Program-made: the position numbers and the translations under genes | The notes under the pieces: model-generated | Told to the model about the DNA's origin: nothing | The model's input: the letters and a program-made list of their open reading frames with translations, nothing else | The model's database searches: none | Assembly (NCBI GenBank): GCA_029863125.1 | Contig: JAOTWB010000021.1 | Location: 1-42,143 of the forward strand | DNA from: Gammaproteobacteria bacterium | Lineage (GTDB): Bacteria; Pseudomonadota; Gammaproteobacteria; Steroidobacterales; Woeseiaceae | Reading direction: 5' to 3' | DNA length: 42,143 nt | Shown here: positions 25,306-34,339 of the stretch, in pieces | Layout: every line of letters starts with the position of its first letter | How positions within the stretch are numbered: the stretch's first letter is position 1

Positions 25306-26094
25306 CTAATATTTTCGCTCCGCGAGCATTTTCTTGGTTGCGACGATGGCTTGCGCGGGATTGAGGTCCTTGGGGCAGGTTTGCGTGCAGTTCATGATCG
25401 TGTGGCAGCGGTACAGGCGGAACGGGTCCTCGAGCTCGTCGAGCCTTTCGCCCGTTGCATCGTCGCGGCTGTCAACCAGCCAGCGGTAGGCCGCCAGCAA
25501 AGCGGCGGGGCCCAGATAGCGATCGCTGTTCCACCAGTAGCTTGGACAGCTGGTCGAACAGCACGCACACAAAATGCAGGCAGCCGGCTCGTTGATCAGC
25601 TCCTGGTCCTCTTTAGTCTGCAGTCGTTCCTGGTCCGGAGGCGGCGGCGTGCGGGACTGCAGCCAGGGTTTGATCGAGGCGTACTGCGCATAGAAATTCG
25701 TGAGATCACCGACCAGGTCTTTGACGATCGGCAGGTGAGGCAGCGGGTAGATCCTGACGTCGCCCTTCACGCTGTCGATCGCACGCGTGCAGGCGAGCGT
25801 ATTGCCTCCGTCGATGTTCATCGCGCAGGAACCGCAAATACCCTCCCGGCAGGACCGGCGGAAGGTCAGCGTCGGGTCTATCTCGTTCTTGATCTTGATC
25901 AGCGCATCGAGAATCATCGGGCCACAGCTGTCCAGGTCAACGTCGTAGGTATCGAGACGCGGGTTATCCCCGCTGTCCGGATCGTACCGATAGACGGCGA
26001 AACGCCGAACATTGGATGCACCGTTCGAGGCGGCGAAGTGCTTCCCTTTCTTTATGCGCGAGTTCCTGGGGAGTCTGAATTCAGCCACAGTCAA
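25306..26094 (-). CDS. sdhB: Succinate dehydrogenase iron-sulfur subunit SdhB
   Basis: A 262-residue subunit carrying electrons from FAD to quinone. Cysteine ligands are complete: C82, C87, C90 and C102 for 2Fe-2S ([10 protein letters not shown]), C173-x2-C176-x2-C179 (CILCACC) and C183 with C230, C236 and C240 for 4Fe-4S and 3Fe-4S. The N-terminus is about 25 residues longer than in E. coli (238). An unusual [14 protein letters not shown] segment sits where the two domains join, a form also seen in some proteobacteria. It follows sdhA by 14 bases. Confidence 0.96.
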   Translation of the reverse strand: MTVAEFRLPRNSRIKKGKHFAASNGASNVRRFAVYRYDPDSGDNPRLDTYDVDLDSCGPMILDALIKIKNEIDPTLTFRRSCREGICGSCAMNIDGGNTLACTRAIDSVKGDVRIYPLPHLPIVKDLVGDLTNFYAQYASIKPWLQSRTPPPPDQERLQTKEDQELINEPAACILCACCSTSCPSYWWNSDRYLGPAALLAAYRWLVDSRDDATGERLDELEDPFRLYRCHTIMNCTQTCPKDLNPAQAIVATKKMLAERKY

Positions 26095-26108
26095 GTGCCC
26101 CTGACAAG

Positions 26109-27893
26109 TTAGTAGACACGTGCTTTTGGTTCCACATAGTCGACCTCGTCGGTGAGCGTCTTTTCGTGCACGGGCCGATAATCAAAGCTCACCCTGCCGC
26201 GATCGTCGATCCAGGCCAGGGTGTGTTTCATCCAGTTTTCGTCATCACGATCCGGATAATCTTCGCGCGCGTGCGCGCCACGACTCTCAAGCCGGTTACC
26301 GGCAGACTCAATGGTTGCCGTCGCATTAAGCAGAAGGTTCTCGAGTTCCAGCGTTTCGACAAGGTCCGTGTTCCACACCAGCGAACGATCGGCCACCCCA
26401 ATATCGGCAAAACTGGCAAACGTTTTGCGCAGCAGATCGACGCCTTCATCCAGCACCTCGCCGGTGCGGAAGACCGCGGCGTGACCCTGCATGACTTTCT
26501 GCATCTCCAGCCGTATCTCCGACGTCGGCCGGCTGCCGTTCGCATGGCGCAGTTTGTCGATGCGCGCGACGCTGTCCTGGCCTGCGTCGGAAGCGAACGG
26601 CTTGTGGCGCGCACCCGGCTTCATTTCATCCGCACAAAAACGTGCGGCCGCGCGTCCAAAAACGACCAGGTCAAGCAGGGAATTGGAGCCGAGTCGATTC
26701 GCACCATGGACGGAGACACACGCTGCCTCGCCAACGGCCATCAGGCCTTCGACTATCGACTCCGGGTCACCGTCTTTCAATGTCGTGACCTGGCCGTGGA
26801 AGTTGGCAGGAATGCCGCCCATGTTGTAGTGCACGGTGGGCAGGACGGGAATCGGCTGCCTGGTGACATCGACGCCCGCAAAAATACGCGCCGATTCAGC
26901 AATGCCGGGCAAACGTTCTTCAATAACCTCCGGCCCGAGGTGCTCAAGATGCAGGTGGATGTGGTCTTTTTCCGGACCGACCCCACGTCCTTCACGGATC
27001 TCAATCGTCATGGAACGGCTGACGACGTCACGGGACGCCAGGTCCTTGGCGTTCGGCGCGTATCGTTCCATGAAACGCTCCCCGTCGGAGTTGGTCAGAT
27101 AGCCGCCCTCGCCTCGCACGCCTTCTGTGATCAGGCAGCCGGCCCCGTAAATGCCGGTCGGATGGAACTGCACGAACTCCATGTCCTGCACAGGCAGGCC
27201 GGCTCGCAGCACCATGGCATTGCCGTCGCCCGTACAGGTATGCGCCGACGTGCAGGAGAAATAGGAACGCCCGTACCCGCCCGTCGCAAGAATGACCTGG
27301 TGCGAACGGAAGCGATGCAAACGACCGGTCGCGAGGTCGATTGCGACGACGCCACGGCAGGCTCCGTCCTCCATGATCAGGTCGACGGCGAAGTATTCGA
27401 CATAAAATTCGGCATCGTGCTTGAGTGATTGCTGATACAGCGTGTGCAGCATCGCGTGACCCGTGCGGTCCGCGGCAGCGCAGGTGCGCTGCGCCGTGCC
27501 CTCGCCGAAGCGCGTCGTCATGCCGCCGAAGGGCCGCTGATAGATCTTGCCGTCCTCGGTTCGCGAAAACGGCACGCCGTAATGCTCAAGCTCGATGACG
27601 GCATCCGGCGCTTCCTTGCACATGTATTCGATGGCGTCCTGGTCGCCGAGCCAGTCGGAACCCTTGACCGTGTCGTACATGTGCCAGCGCCAGTCGTCCT
27701 CGCCCATGTTGCCGAGCGCGGCGCTGATGCCGCCCTGCGCCGCAACGGTGTGGCTACGCGTCGGAAAGACTTTCGTAACGCAGGCCGTGTTGAAGCCGGC
27801 CTCCGCCAGGCCGAACGTCGCACGAAGACCCGCACCGCCCGCGCCGATGACGACCACGTCATAGCTATGATTAATGAATTCGTAGTCGCTCAT
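26109..27893 (-). CDS. sdhA: Succinate dehydrogenase flavoprotein subunit SdhA
   Basis: A 594-residue flavoprotein (E. coli 588) that oxidises succinate to fumarate at the inner face of the inner membrane. FAD-binding GAGGAG (17-22), the covalent-FAD His in [10 protein letters not shown] (H48), [21 protein letters not shown] and the catalytic Arg region ([17 protein letters not shown]) are present, as are HYNMGGIP and [13 protein letters not shown]. It overlaps the sdhD stop by four bases (ATGA). Fumarate reductase is less likely because sdhC- and sdhD-type anchors precede it and sdhE follows. Confidence 0.98.
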   Translation of the reverse strand: MSDYEFINHSYDVVVIGAGGAGLRATFGLAEAGFNTACVTKVFPTRSHTVAAQGGISAALGNMGEDDWRWHMYDTVKGSDWLGDQDAIEYMCKEAPDAVIELEHYGVPFSRTEDGKIYQRPFGGMTTRFGEGTAQRTCAAADRTGHAMLHTLYQQSLKHDAEFYVEYFAVDLIMEDGACRGVVAIDLATGRLHRFRSHQVILATGGYGRSYFSCTSAHTCTGDGNAMVLRAGLPVQDMEFVQFHPTGIYGAGCLITEGVRGEGGYLTNSDGERFMERYAPNAKDLASRDVVSRSMTIEIREGRGVGPEKDHIHLHLEHLGPEVIEERLPGIAESARIFAGVDVTRQPIPVLPTVHYNMGGIPANFHGQVTTLKDGDPESIVEGLMAVGEAACVSVHGANRLGSNSLLDLVVFGRAAARFCADEMKPGARHKPFASDAGQDSVARIDKLRHANGSRPTSEIRLEMQKVMQGHAAVFRTGEVLDEGVDLLRKTFASFADIGVADRSLVWNTDLVETLELENLLLNATATIESAGNRLESRGAHAREDYPDRDDENWMKHTLAWIDDRGRVSFDYRPVHEKTLTDEVDYVEPKARVY

Positions 27894-28270
27894 GCGTTGA
27901 GTCCGATCTTGAGTACTGCAAATAGCGCGACGACCACGAGAAGGACGTGCGCGAAGCGGGCCAAGAGCAGCGTGATCACTTTGAGGCCGGGGGCATGGAC
28001 GTAGTCTTCGATCACGACCTGGATACCCAGGTAAGAGTGATATCCGAGGCTCACCGAGAGCAGCAGCAACAGGATGCTGTTAAGGGGGCGGCCGATAGCG
28101 GCTACAGCCTCGGCGTGGCTGAAGCCGGGCATCGTTGCCAGCAAAAATGCGAACCAGCTACCGAGAAAAATCAGCGCAACGGCCGAAACACGCTGCGCCC
28201 ACCAGTGTGAGGTACCGTCTTTGGCGGTGCCAAGTCCCAGAACGCGGCCCAGCGGCGTTCGCAGGCTCAT
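27890..28270 (-). CDS. sdhD: Succinate dehydrogenase membrane anchor SdhD
   Basis: A 126-residue protein with three membrane helices (about 27-47, 62-82, 98-120). The second contains [17 protein letters not shown], with the His expected as heme b ligand and the Asp-Tyr quinone-site pair. The ATG at 28270 overlaps the sdhC stop by four bases; the frame extends upstream inside sdhC but the conserved [13 protein letters not shown] opening starts here. The gene's end overlaps the start of sdhA by four bases. Confidence 0.93.
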   Translation of the reverse strand: MSLRTPLGRVLGLGTAKDGTSHWWAQRVSAVALIFLGSWFAFLLATMPGFSHAEAVAAIGRPLNSILLLLLSVSLGYHSYLGIQVVIEDYVHAPGLKVITLLLARFAHVLLVVVALFAVLKIGLNA

Positions 28271-28644
28271 GACGCCAGCCACCAGAACAAGGCAGTCAGG
28301 ACGACGGTTGCGATGAGAACCAGCCACGAAGACTGGTTCGCCTGACTTTTTTCCAGGCCACGACCAGCATCCCACAGCAGGTGGCGCGCACCGTTCGACA
28401 GGTGATAGAAAAACGCAAATGACAAGGCGATGAGCATTACCTGTCCGACAAGCGAATCCATGACAGACATGAAGACAGTATAGGCTTCGGGTCCCGCTGC
28501 CGCGTCGAACAACCAGGCGACCAGCACGACGAACCCGACCGACAGCACGATGCCGCTGATGCGATGCAGTATCGACAGGACCATCGTAATCGGCCAGCGA
28601 TAAATCGAAATGTGGGGTGACAGCGGCCTGTCGTCATTGCTCAT
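28267..28644 (-). CDS. sdhC: Succinate dehydrogenase cytochrome b556 subunit SdhC
   Basis: A 125-residue anchor with three membrane helices (about 20-45, 62-85, 104-124). The signature RPLSPHISIYRWPITMVLS opens the protein; LHRISG holds the quinone-site Ser and Arg, and FYHLSNGARHLLWD holds the heme His. It is followed by sdhD with a four-base overlap and preceded, 63 bases upstream, by the sdhAF4 gene. Confidence 0.95.
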   Translation of the reverse strand: MSNDDRPLSPHISIYRWPITMVLSILHRISGIVLSVGFVVLVAWLFDAAAGPEAYTVFMSVMDSLVGQVMLIALSFAFFYHLSNGARHLLWDAGRGLEKSQANQSSWLVLIATVVLTALFWWLAS

Positions 28645-28707
28645 GCGTTGGCTTCTTTCGCTTATTGGCGGCCCGTTAAGCAGCGGCGTATTATCCTGAA
28701 AAGGCTG

Positions 28708-28872
28708 CTAGAAATCGATACAGCGACCCGACTTTTCCCAGTCGCCGTAGCGCGTCGGATCCAGTCCACGGCGACCGCCAATCTCTTTTGGCCGCTTGTC
28801 TTCGGCAACTGGCTCATCTTTCGCTTTGGATTCGTCGCTGTTGGCCTTATTCTTTGGGTCCCGTGAGTCCAT
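28708..28872 (-). CDS. Succinate dehydrogenase assembly factor 4-type protein (DUF1674)
   Basis: A 54-residue protein whose C-terminal part reads EIGGRRGLDPTRYGDWEKSG followed by RCIDF. This is the DUF1674/SDHAF4 signature (EIGG...P-TRYGDWE-x-GRC-x-DF). The first 30 residues are charged and probably disordered. In mitochondria SDHAF4 binds free flavinylated SdhA and assists joining to SdhB; a similar role here is likely because the gene is directly upstream of sdhC. The ATG at 28872 is chosen from the family start; the frame stays open upstream only as a shadow of the divergent ygfZ gene. Confidence 0.88.
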   Translation of the reverse strand: MDSRDPKNKANSDESKAKDEPVAEDKRPKEIGGRRGLDPTRYGDWEKSGRCIDF

Positions 28873-28921
28873 CAGCGCAGTATGCCAGAGCCGCTGTAAG
28901 CCTGCAGTAACCCGAAATAAT

Positions 28922-29581
28922 ATGATACAGATGCATCGACTATCGACGATCAATGTAAACGGCAAGGACGCTTCCGAATTTCTCCAGGGACAGCTGACGA
29001 ACGACGTCAGGCGCCTTGAATCGGAAGCGGAGGTCCTTGCGGCCTGGTGTAATCCCAAAGGCCGCGTCATCTGGTTCGGAACGCTTTGGGCCACGGACTC
29101 CGGATTCGGGCTTTCCGCACCGGCGGAAACCGCAGAAGACGTGGTCAAGCGACTGACCGTGTTCCGTTTTCGTTCCAAGGTCGATTTCGACATTGTCACC
29201 GACGCCGGGACCGTCGATCCGGAGTTTCTGATCCAGAACGGTTACCCGTTTATTGGACGCGCGCAGTCCGAGAAATTTACCGCGCACATGTTGAATCTCG
29301 ACCTCCTCGGCGCGCTCAGTCTGGACAAAGGCTGCTACACGGGCCAGGAAGTCATTGCACGCACGCATTACAAGGGCGCGACCAAACGGCGAACGCTGCG
29401 GTTTGAAAGCGAGGCACCGCTTTCGCCCGGCGACAAAGTATCGGAGGGCGAGCGCGATGTCGGTGACGTCCTCAACGTGGCCGGCACCGATTTGCTGGCC
29501 GTCGTTCCGATCGACAAAGCGGACGCACCGCTCACCGCCAACGGCATCAAACTCACCCACATTCCCCTGCCGTACCTGTAG
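28922..29581 (+). CDS. ygfZ: YgfZ-type folate-binding iron-sulfur maturation protein
   Basis: A 219-residue member of the GcvT-like YgfZ family. The defining motif KGCYTGQEVIARTHYKG (about 136-152, with the conserved Cys at 138) is complete. The N-terminal FLQGQLTNDVRRLE and WCNPKGRV elements are present. E. coli YgfZ has 326 residues, so this one is short, with much of the middle and C-terminal domain trimmed. YgfZ helps assemble or repair some iron-sulfur enzymes using folate. It is divergent from the sdh operon (49-base spacer), matching the ygfZ/sdhE neighbourhood of enterobacteria. The ATG at 28922 or 28931 may start translation. Confidence 0.88.
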   Translation: MIQMHRLSTINVNGKDASEFLQGQLTNDVRRLESEAEVLAAWCNPKGRVIWFGTLWATDSGFGLSAPAETAEDVVKRLTVFRFRSKVDFDIVTDAGTVDPEFLIQNGYPFIGRAQSEKFTAHMLNLDLLGALSLDKGCYTGQEVIARTHYKGATKRRTLRFESEAPLSPGDKVSEGERDVGDVLNVAGTDLLAVVPIDKADAPLTANGIKLTHIPLPYL

Positions 29582-29592
29582 ATCGGTTTGAC

Positions 29593-29676
29593 GGCATGCG
29601 GCCGCCATATTTGTCGGCGGACTGTCTCGCTTACGCTCGCTTGATGTCTCGCCGACAAACATCCCGTCCACATGCC
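29593..29676. repeat. Large imperfect palindrome, copy 1 of a repeat family
   Basis: Left arm 29593-29619 and right arm 29650-29676 are reverse complements at 22 of 27 positions, with a perfect inner 10-bp stem (TTTGTCGGCG/CGCCGACAAA). The 30-base loop contains CTCGCTTACGCTCGCTTGA. It lies 11 bases after the ygfZ stop in a convergent ygfZ/lysS spacer. There is no T-tract, so it is not a classic terminator. Read on the minus strand, it shares word order with copy 2 (GGCA, GTG, CGGG, GATGT, GACATC, TAAGCG). Confidence 0.7.
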
Positions 29677-29707
29677 TCAATAAGTACACCCAGACCGCGG
29701 GGGTGAG

Positions 29708-29793
29708 CGCCGGAGTGTCTCACAAAGCGAGTTTGCGAACCTCGGTGCCGCCCGACGGGAGCAGCTGTCCGAGCGACTGCGATACCCCCGGCG
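29708..29793. repeat. Possible degenerate palindrome between copies 1 and 2
   Basis: CGCCGG (29708-29713) and CCGGCG (29788-29793) are complementary and enclose GTGTCTC...AAGCGAG words like those in the loops of the flanking palindromes. The pairing in between is weak. It may be a decayed copy of the same element or chance in GC-rich sequence. Confidence 0.3.
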
Positions 29794-29847
29794 ATTGGCG
29801 CCGCTTACTCATCGTGCTGCCTGCATCAGGCGAGCGCTGCAGACTCC

Positions 29848-29924
29848 GGTGGCAAGTGCGGGGATGTCTTGCGTAGCGACATCGCGTAAGCGCGAGCAAG
29901 CAAGATATCGCCGTGATTGCCACC
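29848..29924. repeat. Large imperfect palindrome, copy 2 of a repeat family
   Basis: Left arm 29848-29872 and right arm 29900-29924 are reverse complements at 20 of 25 positions (ends GGTGGCAA/TTGCCACC, inner CTTGC/GCAAG). The 27-base loop holds a further small hairpin, TCGCG-taag-CGCGA (29882-29895). It lies 44 bases before the lysS stop. Orientation is opposite to copy 1. The remainder of the 387-base spacer (29582-29968) shows no gene. Confidence 0.7.
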
Positions 29925-29968
29925 GCCCAGCATTGCATTGTTGGGGGTGGATGGTGAGTGTCGGGATA

Positions 29969-31471
29969 CTAGTCGAAGACTTCCGGCCGCATGTGCGGGA
30001 ACAGCAGCACGTCCCGGATCGACGGCGAGTCGGTGAGCAGCATGACCAGCCGATCAACGCCCACACCGATTCCGGCCGTCGGCGGCATGCCGTATTCCAG
30101 CGCCCGAATGTAGTCGTGATCGTAAGCCATGGCCTCGTCATCACCAGCCTCCCTGTATTCGGCCTGCGCCCGAAACCGTGCGGCCTGAGTCTCCGGATCA
30201 TTGAGTTCCGAAAATCCGTTTGCGATCTCGCGGCCCGTAATGAACAGCTCAAAACGGTCGGTAACGAACGGGTCAGTGTCGTTTGCACGCGACAGCGGCG
30301 ACACCTCGGTCGGGTAGTGCGTGATGAATATCGGTTCGCGAAGCTTGTCTTCGCAGGTCGCGTCGAAAATGTCGGTTTGCAGCTTACCCGGGCCGTCGCC
30401 ATCCTTTACGGCAATGTCCAGCTTGGTACAGATTTCAACGAGGTAGTCCCGCTCGCGAATTCGGGACATGTCGAGATTCGGATTGTATGCCGCAATCGCT
30501 TCTTCGACCGTTATGCGCCTGAATGGCTGACCGAAGTCGTATTCGTCTCCCTGGTAGTTAACTCGTGTGGTTCCGAGGATAGCCTCCGTCATGCCATGCA
30601 GCATGGCCTCGGTCATATCCATCCAGTCGTTGTAATCCGCGTAAGCGCGATACGCCTCCAACATCGTGAATTCGGGATTGTGCTGCGTTGACACTCCCTC
30701 ATTACGGAAATTGCGATTGATCTCGTAGACGCGCTCAAATCCGCCCACGATAAGTCGCTTGAGATTCAACTCCGGTGCAATGCGCAGGTACAGCTGCATG
30801 TCGAGCGCATTGTGATGCGTCGTAAATGGTCTTGCCAGTGCGCCACCCGGCGTAACCTGCATCATCGGAGTTTCGACCTCGAGGAAATCCGCCGCCTCGA
30901 GAAAGGACCGCATGTACGTGATGATTTGCGAGCGCATACGAAACACGTTGCGACTGGATTCGTTAATGATGAGATCGACGTAACGCTGGCGGTAGCGGGT
31001 TTCCTGATCGGACAGCCCGTGAAATTTTTCCGGCAAAGGCCGCAGCGACTTGGTCAGCAGACGGACCACGTCGGCCATAACGGTCAACTCGCCGGTCTGT
31101 GTCCGAAACAACTTACCGGTGGCACCGACGATGTCACCGACATCCCATTTCTTGAACGCCTGGTAGACGCCCTCCGGCAGGCGGTCACGCTCGAGACGGA
31201 GCTGGATCTGCCCGGTCCGATCCTGAAGCTTGACGAAACTCGCCTTGCCCATGACACGCTTGACCATCATCCGCCCCGAGACCGAAACCTCCACGCTTTC
31301 TTCGTGCAGTGCCTCGTTGTCGTGCGACTCGAACGTCTGGTGCAGTTCTTCGGCAACCGCATTGCGACGAAAATCGTTCGGATAGGCGTTGCCCTCTGCG
31401 CGCAGCGCGTCGAGCTTGCCGCGCCGTTCGGCGATCAGTTTGTTCTCGTCCGGTTGTTTGTCGTTACTCAT
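29969..31471 (-). CDS. lysS: Lysyl-tRNA synthetase, class II
   Basis: A 500-residue aminoacyl-tRNA synthetase (E. coli LysS 505). The N-terminal anticodon-binding OB domain covers about 55-150 ([20 protein letters not shown]). Class II motif 1 is within [21 protein letters not shown] and VETPMMQ; motif 2 is [20 protein letters not shown] with [10 protein letters not shown]; motif 3 is [20 protein letters not shown]. It is the last gene of the rpfE-recJ-prfB-lysS group, 10 bases after prfB; prfB-lysS is a common pair in gammaproteobacteria. Confidence 0.98.
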   Translation of the reverse strand: MSNDKQPDENKLIAERRGKLDALRAEGNAYPNDFRRNAVAEELHQTFESHDNEALHEESVEVSVSGRMMVKRVMGKASFVKLQDRTGQIQLRLERDRLPEGVYQAFKKWDVGDIVGATGKLFRTQTGELTVMADVVRLLTKSLRPLPEKFHGLSDQETRYRQRYVDLIINESSRNVFRMRSQIITYMRSFLEAADFLEVETPMMQVTPGGALARPFTTHHNALDMQLYLRIAPELNLKRLIVGGFERVYEINRNFRNEGVSTQHNPEFTMLEAYRAYADYNDWMDMTEAMLHGMTEAILGTTRVNYQGDEYDFGQPFRRITVEEAIAAYNPNLDMSRIRERDYLVEICTKLDIAVKDGDGPGKLQTDIFDATCEDKLREPIFITHYPTEVSPLSRANDTDPFVTDRFELFITGREIANGFSELNDPETQAARFRAQAEYREAGDDEAMAYDHDYIRALEYGMPPTAGIGVGVDRLVMLLTDSPSIRDVLLFPHMRPEVFD

Positions 31472-31481
31472 AGGAAATCGA

Positions 31482-32577
31482 TTACAGTCCCTGCTTCAGG
31501 CTGGCTTCGATGAAGGCATCGAGGCCTCCGTCCAGCACAGCCTGAGTGTTACCGGTTTCGACACCAGTACGCAAATCCTTGATGCGGCTCTGATCCAGAA
31601 CATAGGAGCGAATCTGGCTCCCCCAGCCTACATCGGCCTTGCTGTCTTCCAAAACCGATGCTTCAGCACGCCGCTTTTGCATCTCGAGTTCGTAGAGTTT
31701 TGCTTTGAGCTGGTTCATCGCCGTCGCCTTGTTCTTGTGCTGCGAGCGATCGTTCTGGCACTGCACGACGGTATTCGTGGGCAGGTGCGTAATTCGAACG
31801 GCGGACTCGGTTCGGTTCACGTGCTGGCCGCCGGCGCCACTCGCCCGGTAAACATCGATGCGCAAATCGGACGGATCGATTTCGATGTCGATGTCGTCGT
31901 CGACTTCCGGTGAAACAAACACCGAGGCAAAAGACGTGTGCCGGCGATTTCCGGAATCAAATGGCGATTTGCGCACGAGTCGGTGAACGCCGGTTTCGGT
32001 CCTGAGCCAGCCGTAGCCGTATTCGCCGACGATATGTATCGTCGCACTCTTGATGCCCGCAACTTCGCCGGCGGAGGCCTCGATCACCTCGGCCTTGAAA
32101 CCGTGCGCTTCGGCCCAGCGCAAGTACATGCGCAGCAACATTTCCGCCCAGTCCTGCGCTTCGGTACCGCCGGCGCCCGACTGGATATCGACGTAAGCAT
32201 TGTTGGCGTCCATCTCGCCTGAAAACATGCGCCGAAACTCGAGCCCGCCAAGCGTTTGCTCGAATTTCTGAATATCGCTGACGACTTCATTGACGGTTTC
32301 CTTATCGTCTTCTTCCTCGGCGAGCGCGAGCAGTTCCCCGGCTTCCCTCAGGCCCGTCGACAGTTCATCGAGACTGACCACGACCTGCTGGAGCTGCGAC
32401 CGCTCCTGTCCGAGAGCCTGCGCACGCTCGGGATCATTCCAGACGTCCGGTTGTTCGAGTTCGCGCTGAACTTCGGTCAGGCGTTCCGCTTTGCCCTCAT
32501 AGTCAAAGATACCCCCTCAGCGCATCGGAGCGCTCGGCAAGGTCGGCTATCGTCTGTTTGATCTGGCTGGTCTCCAT
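31482..32577 (-). CDS. prfB: Peptide chain release factor 2, made by programmed +1 frameshift
   Basis: RF2 ends translation at UGA and UAA. The zero frame starts at ATG 32577, encodes 24 codons (METSQIKQ... ending ALRGYL) and meets an in-frame TGA at 32505-32503. Skipping the T at 32505 continues as [13 protein letters not shown] for 340 more codons. The resulting 364-residue protein places the stop-codon-reading SPF tripeptide at 204-206 and the catalytic GGQ at 249-251, one residue from the E. coli positions, which confirms the joined frame. No start in the second frame gives a full-length protein. lysS follows by 10 bases and recJ precedes by 34. Confidence 0.96.
32502..32517 (-). other. 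prfB +1 frameshift site
   Basis: On the minus strand the sequence is AGGGGG TAT CTT TGA C. It has a Shine-Dalgarno-like AGGGGG (32517-32512) three bases before the slippery CTT (32508-32506) and the UGA stop (32505-32503) followed by C. These are the elements of the classic autoregulatory RF2 site: scarce RF2 lets the ribosome slip +1 instead of stopping. Confidence 0.95.
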
Positions 32578-32611
32578 CGGAACCACTCAAGCGGAAAAGG
32601 GCGCGATCTTA

Positions 32612-34339
32612 TCATGCAGCGCTCGTGTATAAGGGGGCAATTTGCTCGACGACCAGCTGCGGGTTCTCGGTACCCCGGAACTCGTTCACGTCGAGCCTGA
32701 ACGCCAGCTGCACGATGCCCCGGTAGGACGGCCCAGCCTGGTTGAACGCGATCGCATCGATGACGTTGCCGCCGCTCGCCGGCCGCACCCGCATCTTGAG
32801 ATGATTTTCGCCGACGGTGCGTTGCTCGACGACCGAAAAATCACCGCTCCACAGCGGCTCGGGAAAGCCCGCCCCCCAGGGACCCGCATCGCGCAGAGAG
32901 CGCGCGAACTCCAGATTGAAAGCAACGCCCGGGAGCGCTCCGTCCGTAATGATCGCGCCGCTGAAATCGGCATCCGGATACAGGCGCCGCATTTGCTGTG
33001 CCGCGAGCCGCTGGAATTCTTCGAGGCTGGATTCCGCGATCGACAGTCCGGCCGCCATCGCATGGCCACCGAACTTCTCGATGAGGCCCGGCTGCACCGT
33101 CGAGACCGCCTCGAGAAGGTCCCGAATATGCACCCCCGGAATGGAGCGCGCCGATCCCTTCAGGTACTCATCGTTTTCTCGGGCGAAGGCAATCACGGGA
33201 CGATGACAGCGTTCCCGTACCCGCGCGGCAATCAGCCCGACAATGCCCTGGTGCCACGACGGCTCATACACGCACACACAGGACGGCCAGCGCTTCGAGC
33301 CTAGCGCGTCGACGTAGGCAAAAGCCTCGTCGCGCATTGTCGATTCAATGTCGCGCCTTTCACTGTTGATCTGATCGAGAATGCGCGCATGTTTCGACGC
33401 CGATTCAAAGCTGTCGGTCAGGAGACACTCTATGCCGAGGGAAATATCTTCCAGCCGACCGGCAGCGTTGATTCGTGGACCCGCAGCAAAGCCGAGGTCG
33501 GTACTGACACAGTGCCCGGGCTGTCGGCCCGACTGCTTAAGCAATGCGTCGATGCCGGGAACCGCGTGCCCGCCTCGAATACGCATGAGTCCCTGCTGCA
33601 CCAGGATACGATTGTTATGATCCAGCGGCACGACGTCCGCAACGGTCCCGAGTGCCACCAGATCGAGGTACCTCGCAGGTATTTTTGCGGCACCGGACTC
33701 GCCCTTCTCTTCAAGTATGCGGCCAACCCTGGCCATGAGGTAGAACGCGACGCCGACGCCTGCGAGGTTGCGGCTCGGAAAAGCGCTGCCCTCGAGATTC
33801 GGATTTAGAATCACAGCCGCCGCCGGCAGCTCGCCGCCGGGCAGGTGATGGTCCGTTATCAGGACCTCGATACCGAGGGCATTGGCCTCCTCAACACCCG
33901 CGACACTTGAAACGCCGTTGTCGACAGTAATCAAAAGCGCCGGCTTTCTTTCTGCCGCGACCCGCACGATTTCCCGCGACAGTCCGTAGCCATAGTCAAA
34001 ACGGTTTGGCACGAGATAACTGATGTCGGCAAAACCGAACGCGCGCAGGCATCGTATGACCAGCGCCGTACTCGTTGCGCCATCGACGTCGTAGTCACCT
34101 ACAACGATGATGCGCCTGTCACGATTCGAAATGACGAGCTGTGCCGCCTCATCGACGTTCTCCAACGCGCTGACCGGCGCCAGCCGTGCAAGGCTGTAGT
34201 CGAGTTCCTCCGCCGCCCTCAGGCCGCGCATTGCGTAGAGTCTTGCGTGCAGTGGATCTATGTTGCCGAACCGTTCCAGCACGGACCGGCTGGGTGACGA
34301 TCGGGAAATGACAGGCCTGACTGTTTTCATCGCAATCAT
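32612..34339 (-). CDS. recJ: Single-stranded-DNA-specific exonuclease RecJ
   Basis: A 575-residue 5'-3' exonuclease (E. coli 577) of the DHH family, used in recombination and mismatch repair. Motif I DYDVDGATS (82-90), DNG (140-142), DHH (163-165) and the GVGVAFYLMA segment form the manganese site; the DHHA1 block has KFGGHAMAAGLS. Both exonuclease lobes and the OB region (QRTVGENHLKMRVRPASGG) are complete. The first ATG directly follows the TAG of the upstream rpfE-like gene; a second ATG three codons on is an alternative. Confidence 0.97.
   Translation of the reverse strand: MIAMKTVRPVISRSSPSRSVLERFGNIDPLHARLYAMRGLRAAEELDYSLARLAPVSALENVDEAAQLVISNRDRRIIVVGDYDVDGATSTALVIRCLRAFGFADISYLVPNRFDYGYGLSREIVRVAAERKPALLITVDNGVSSVAGVEEANALGIEVLITDHHLPGGELPAAAVILNPNLEGSAFPSRNLAGVGVAFYLMARVGRILEEKGESGAAKIPARYLDLVALGTVADVVPLDHNNRILVQQGLMRIRGGHAVPGIDALLKQSGRQPGHCVSTDLGFAAGPRINAAGRLEDISLGIECLLTDSFESASKHARILDQINSERRDIESTMRDEAFAYVDALGSKRWPSCVCVYEPSWHQGIVGLIAARVRERCHRPVIAFARENDEYLKGSARSIPGVHIRDLLEAVSTVQPGLIEKFGGHAMAAGLSIAESSLEEFQRLAAQQMRRLYPDADFSGAIITDGALPGVAFNLEFARSLRDAGPWGAGFPEPLWSGDFSVVEQRTVGENHLKMRVRPASGGNVIDAIAFNQAGPSYRGIVQLAFRLDVNEFRGTENPQLVVEQIAPLYTSAA

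Noticed and set aside
24949-27428. Plus-strand frames of 387 and 420 codons opposite sdhB and sdhA
   Set aside because: Antisense shadows of conserved sdh genes; no recognisable domains.
28873-29199. N-terminal extension of the SDHAF4-type frame on the minus strand
   Set aside because: It lies wholly opposite ygfZ; family length and the ATG at 28872 support the short form.
29795-30691. 298-codon plus-strand frame starting in the ygfZ-lysS spacer
   Set aside because: Most of it is antisense to lysS and its first part crosses palindrome copy 2; no motif.
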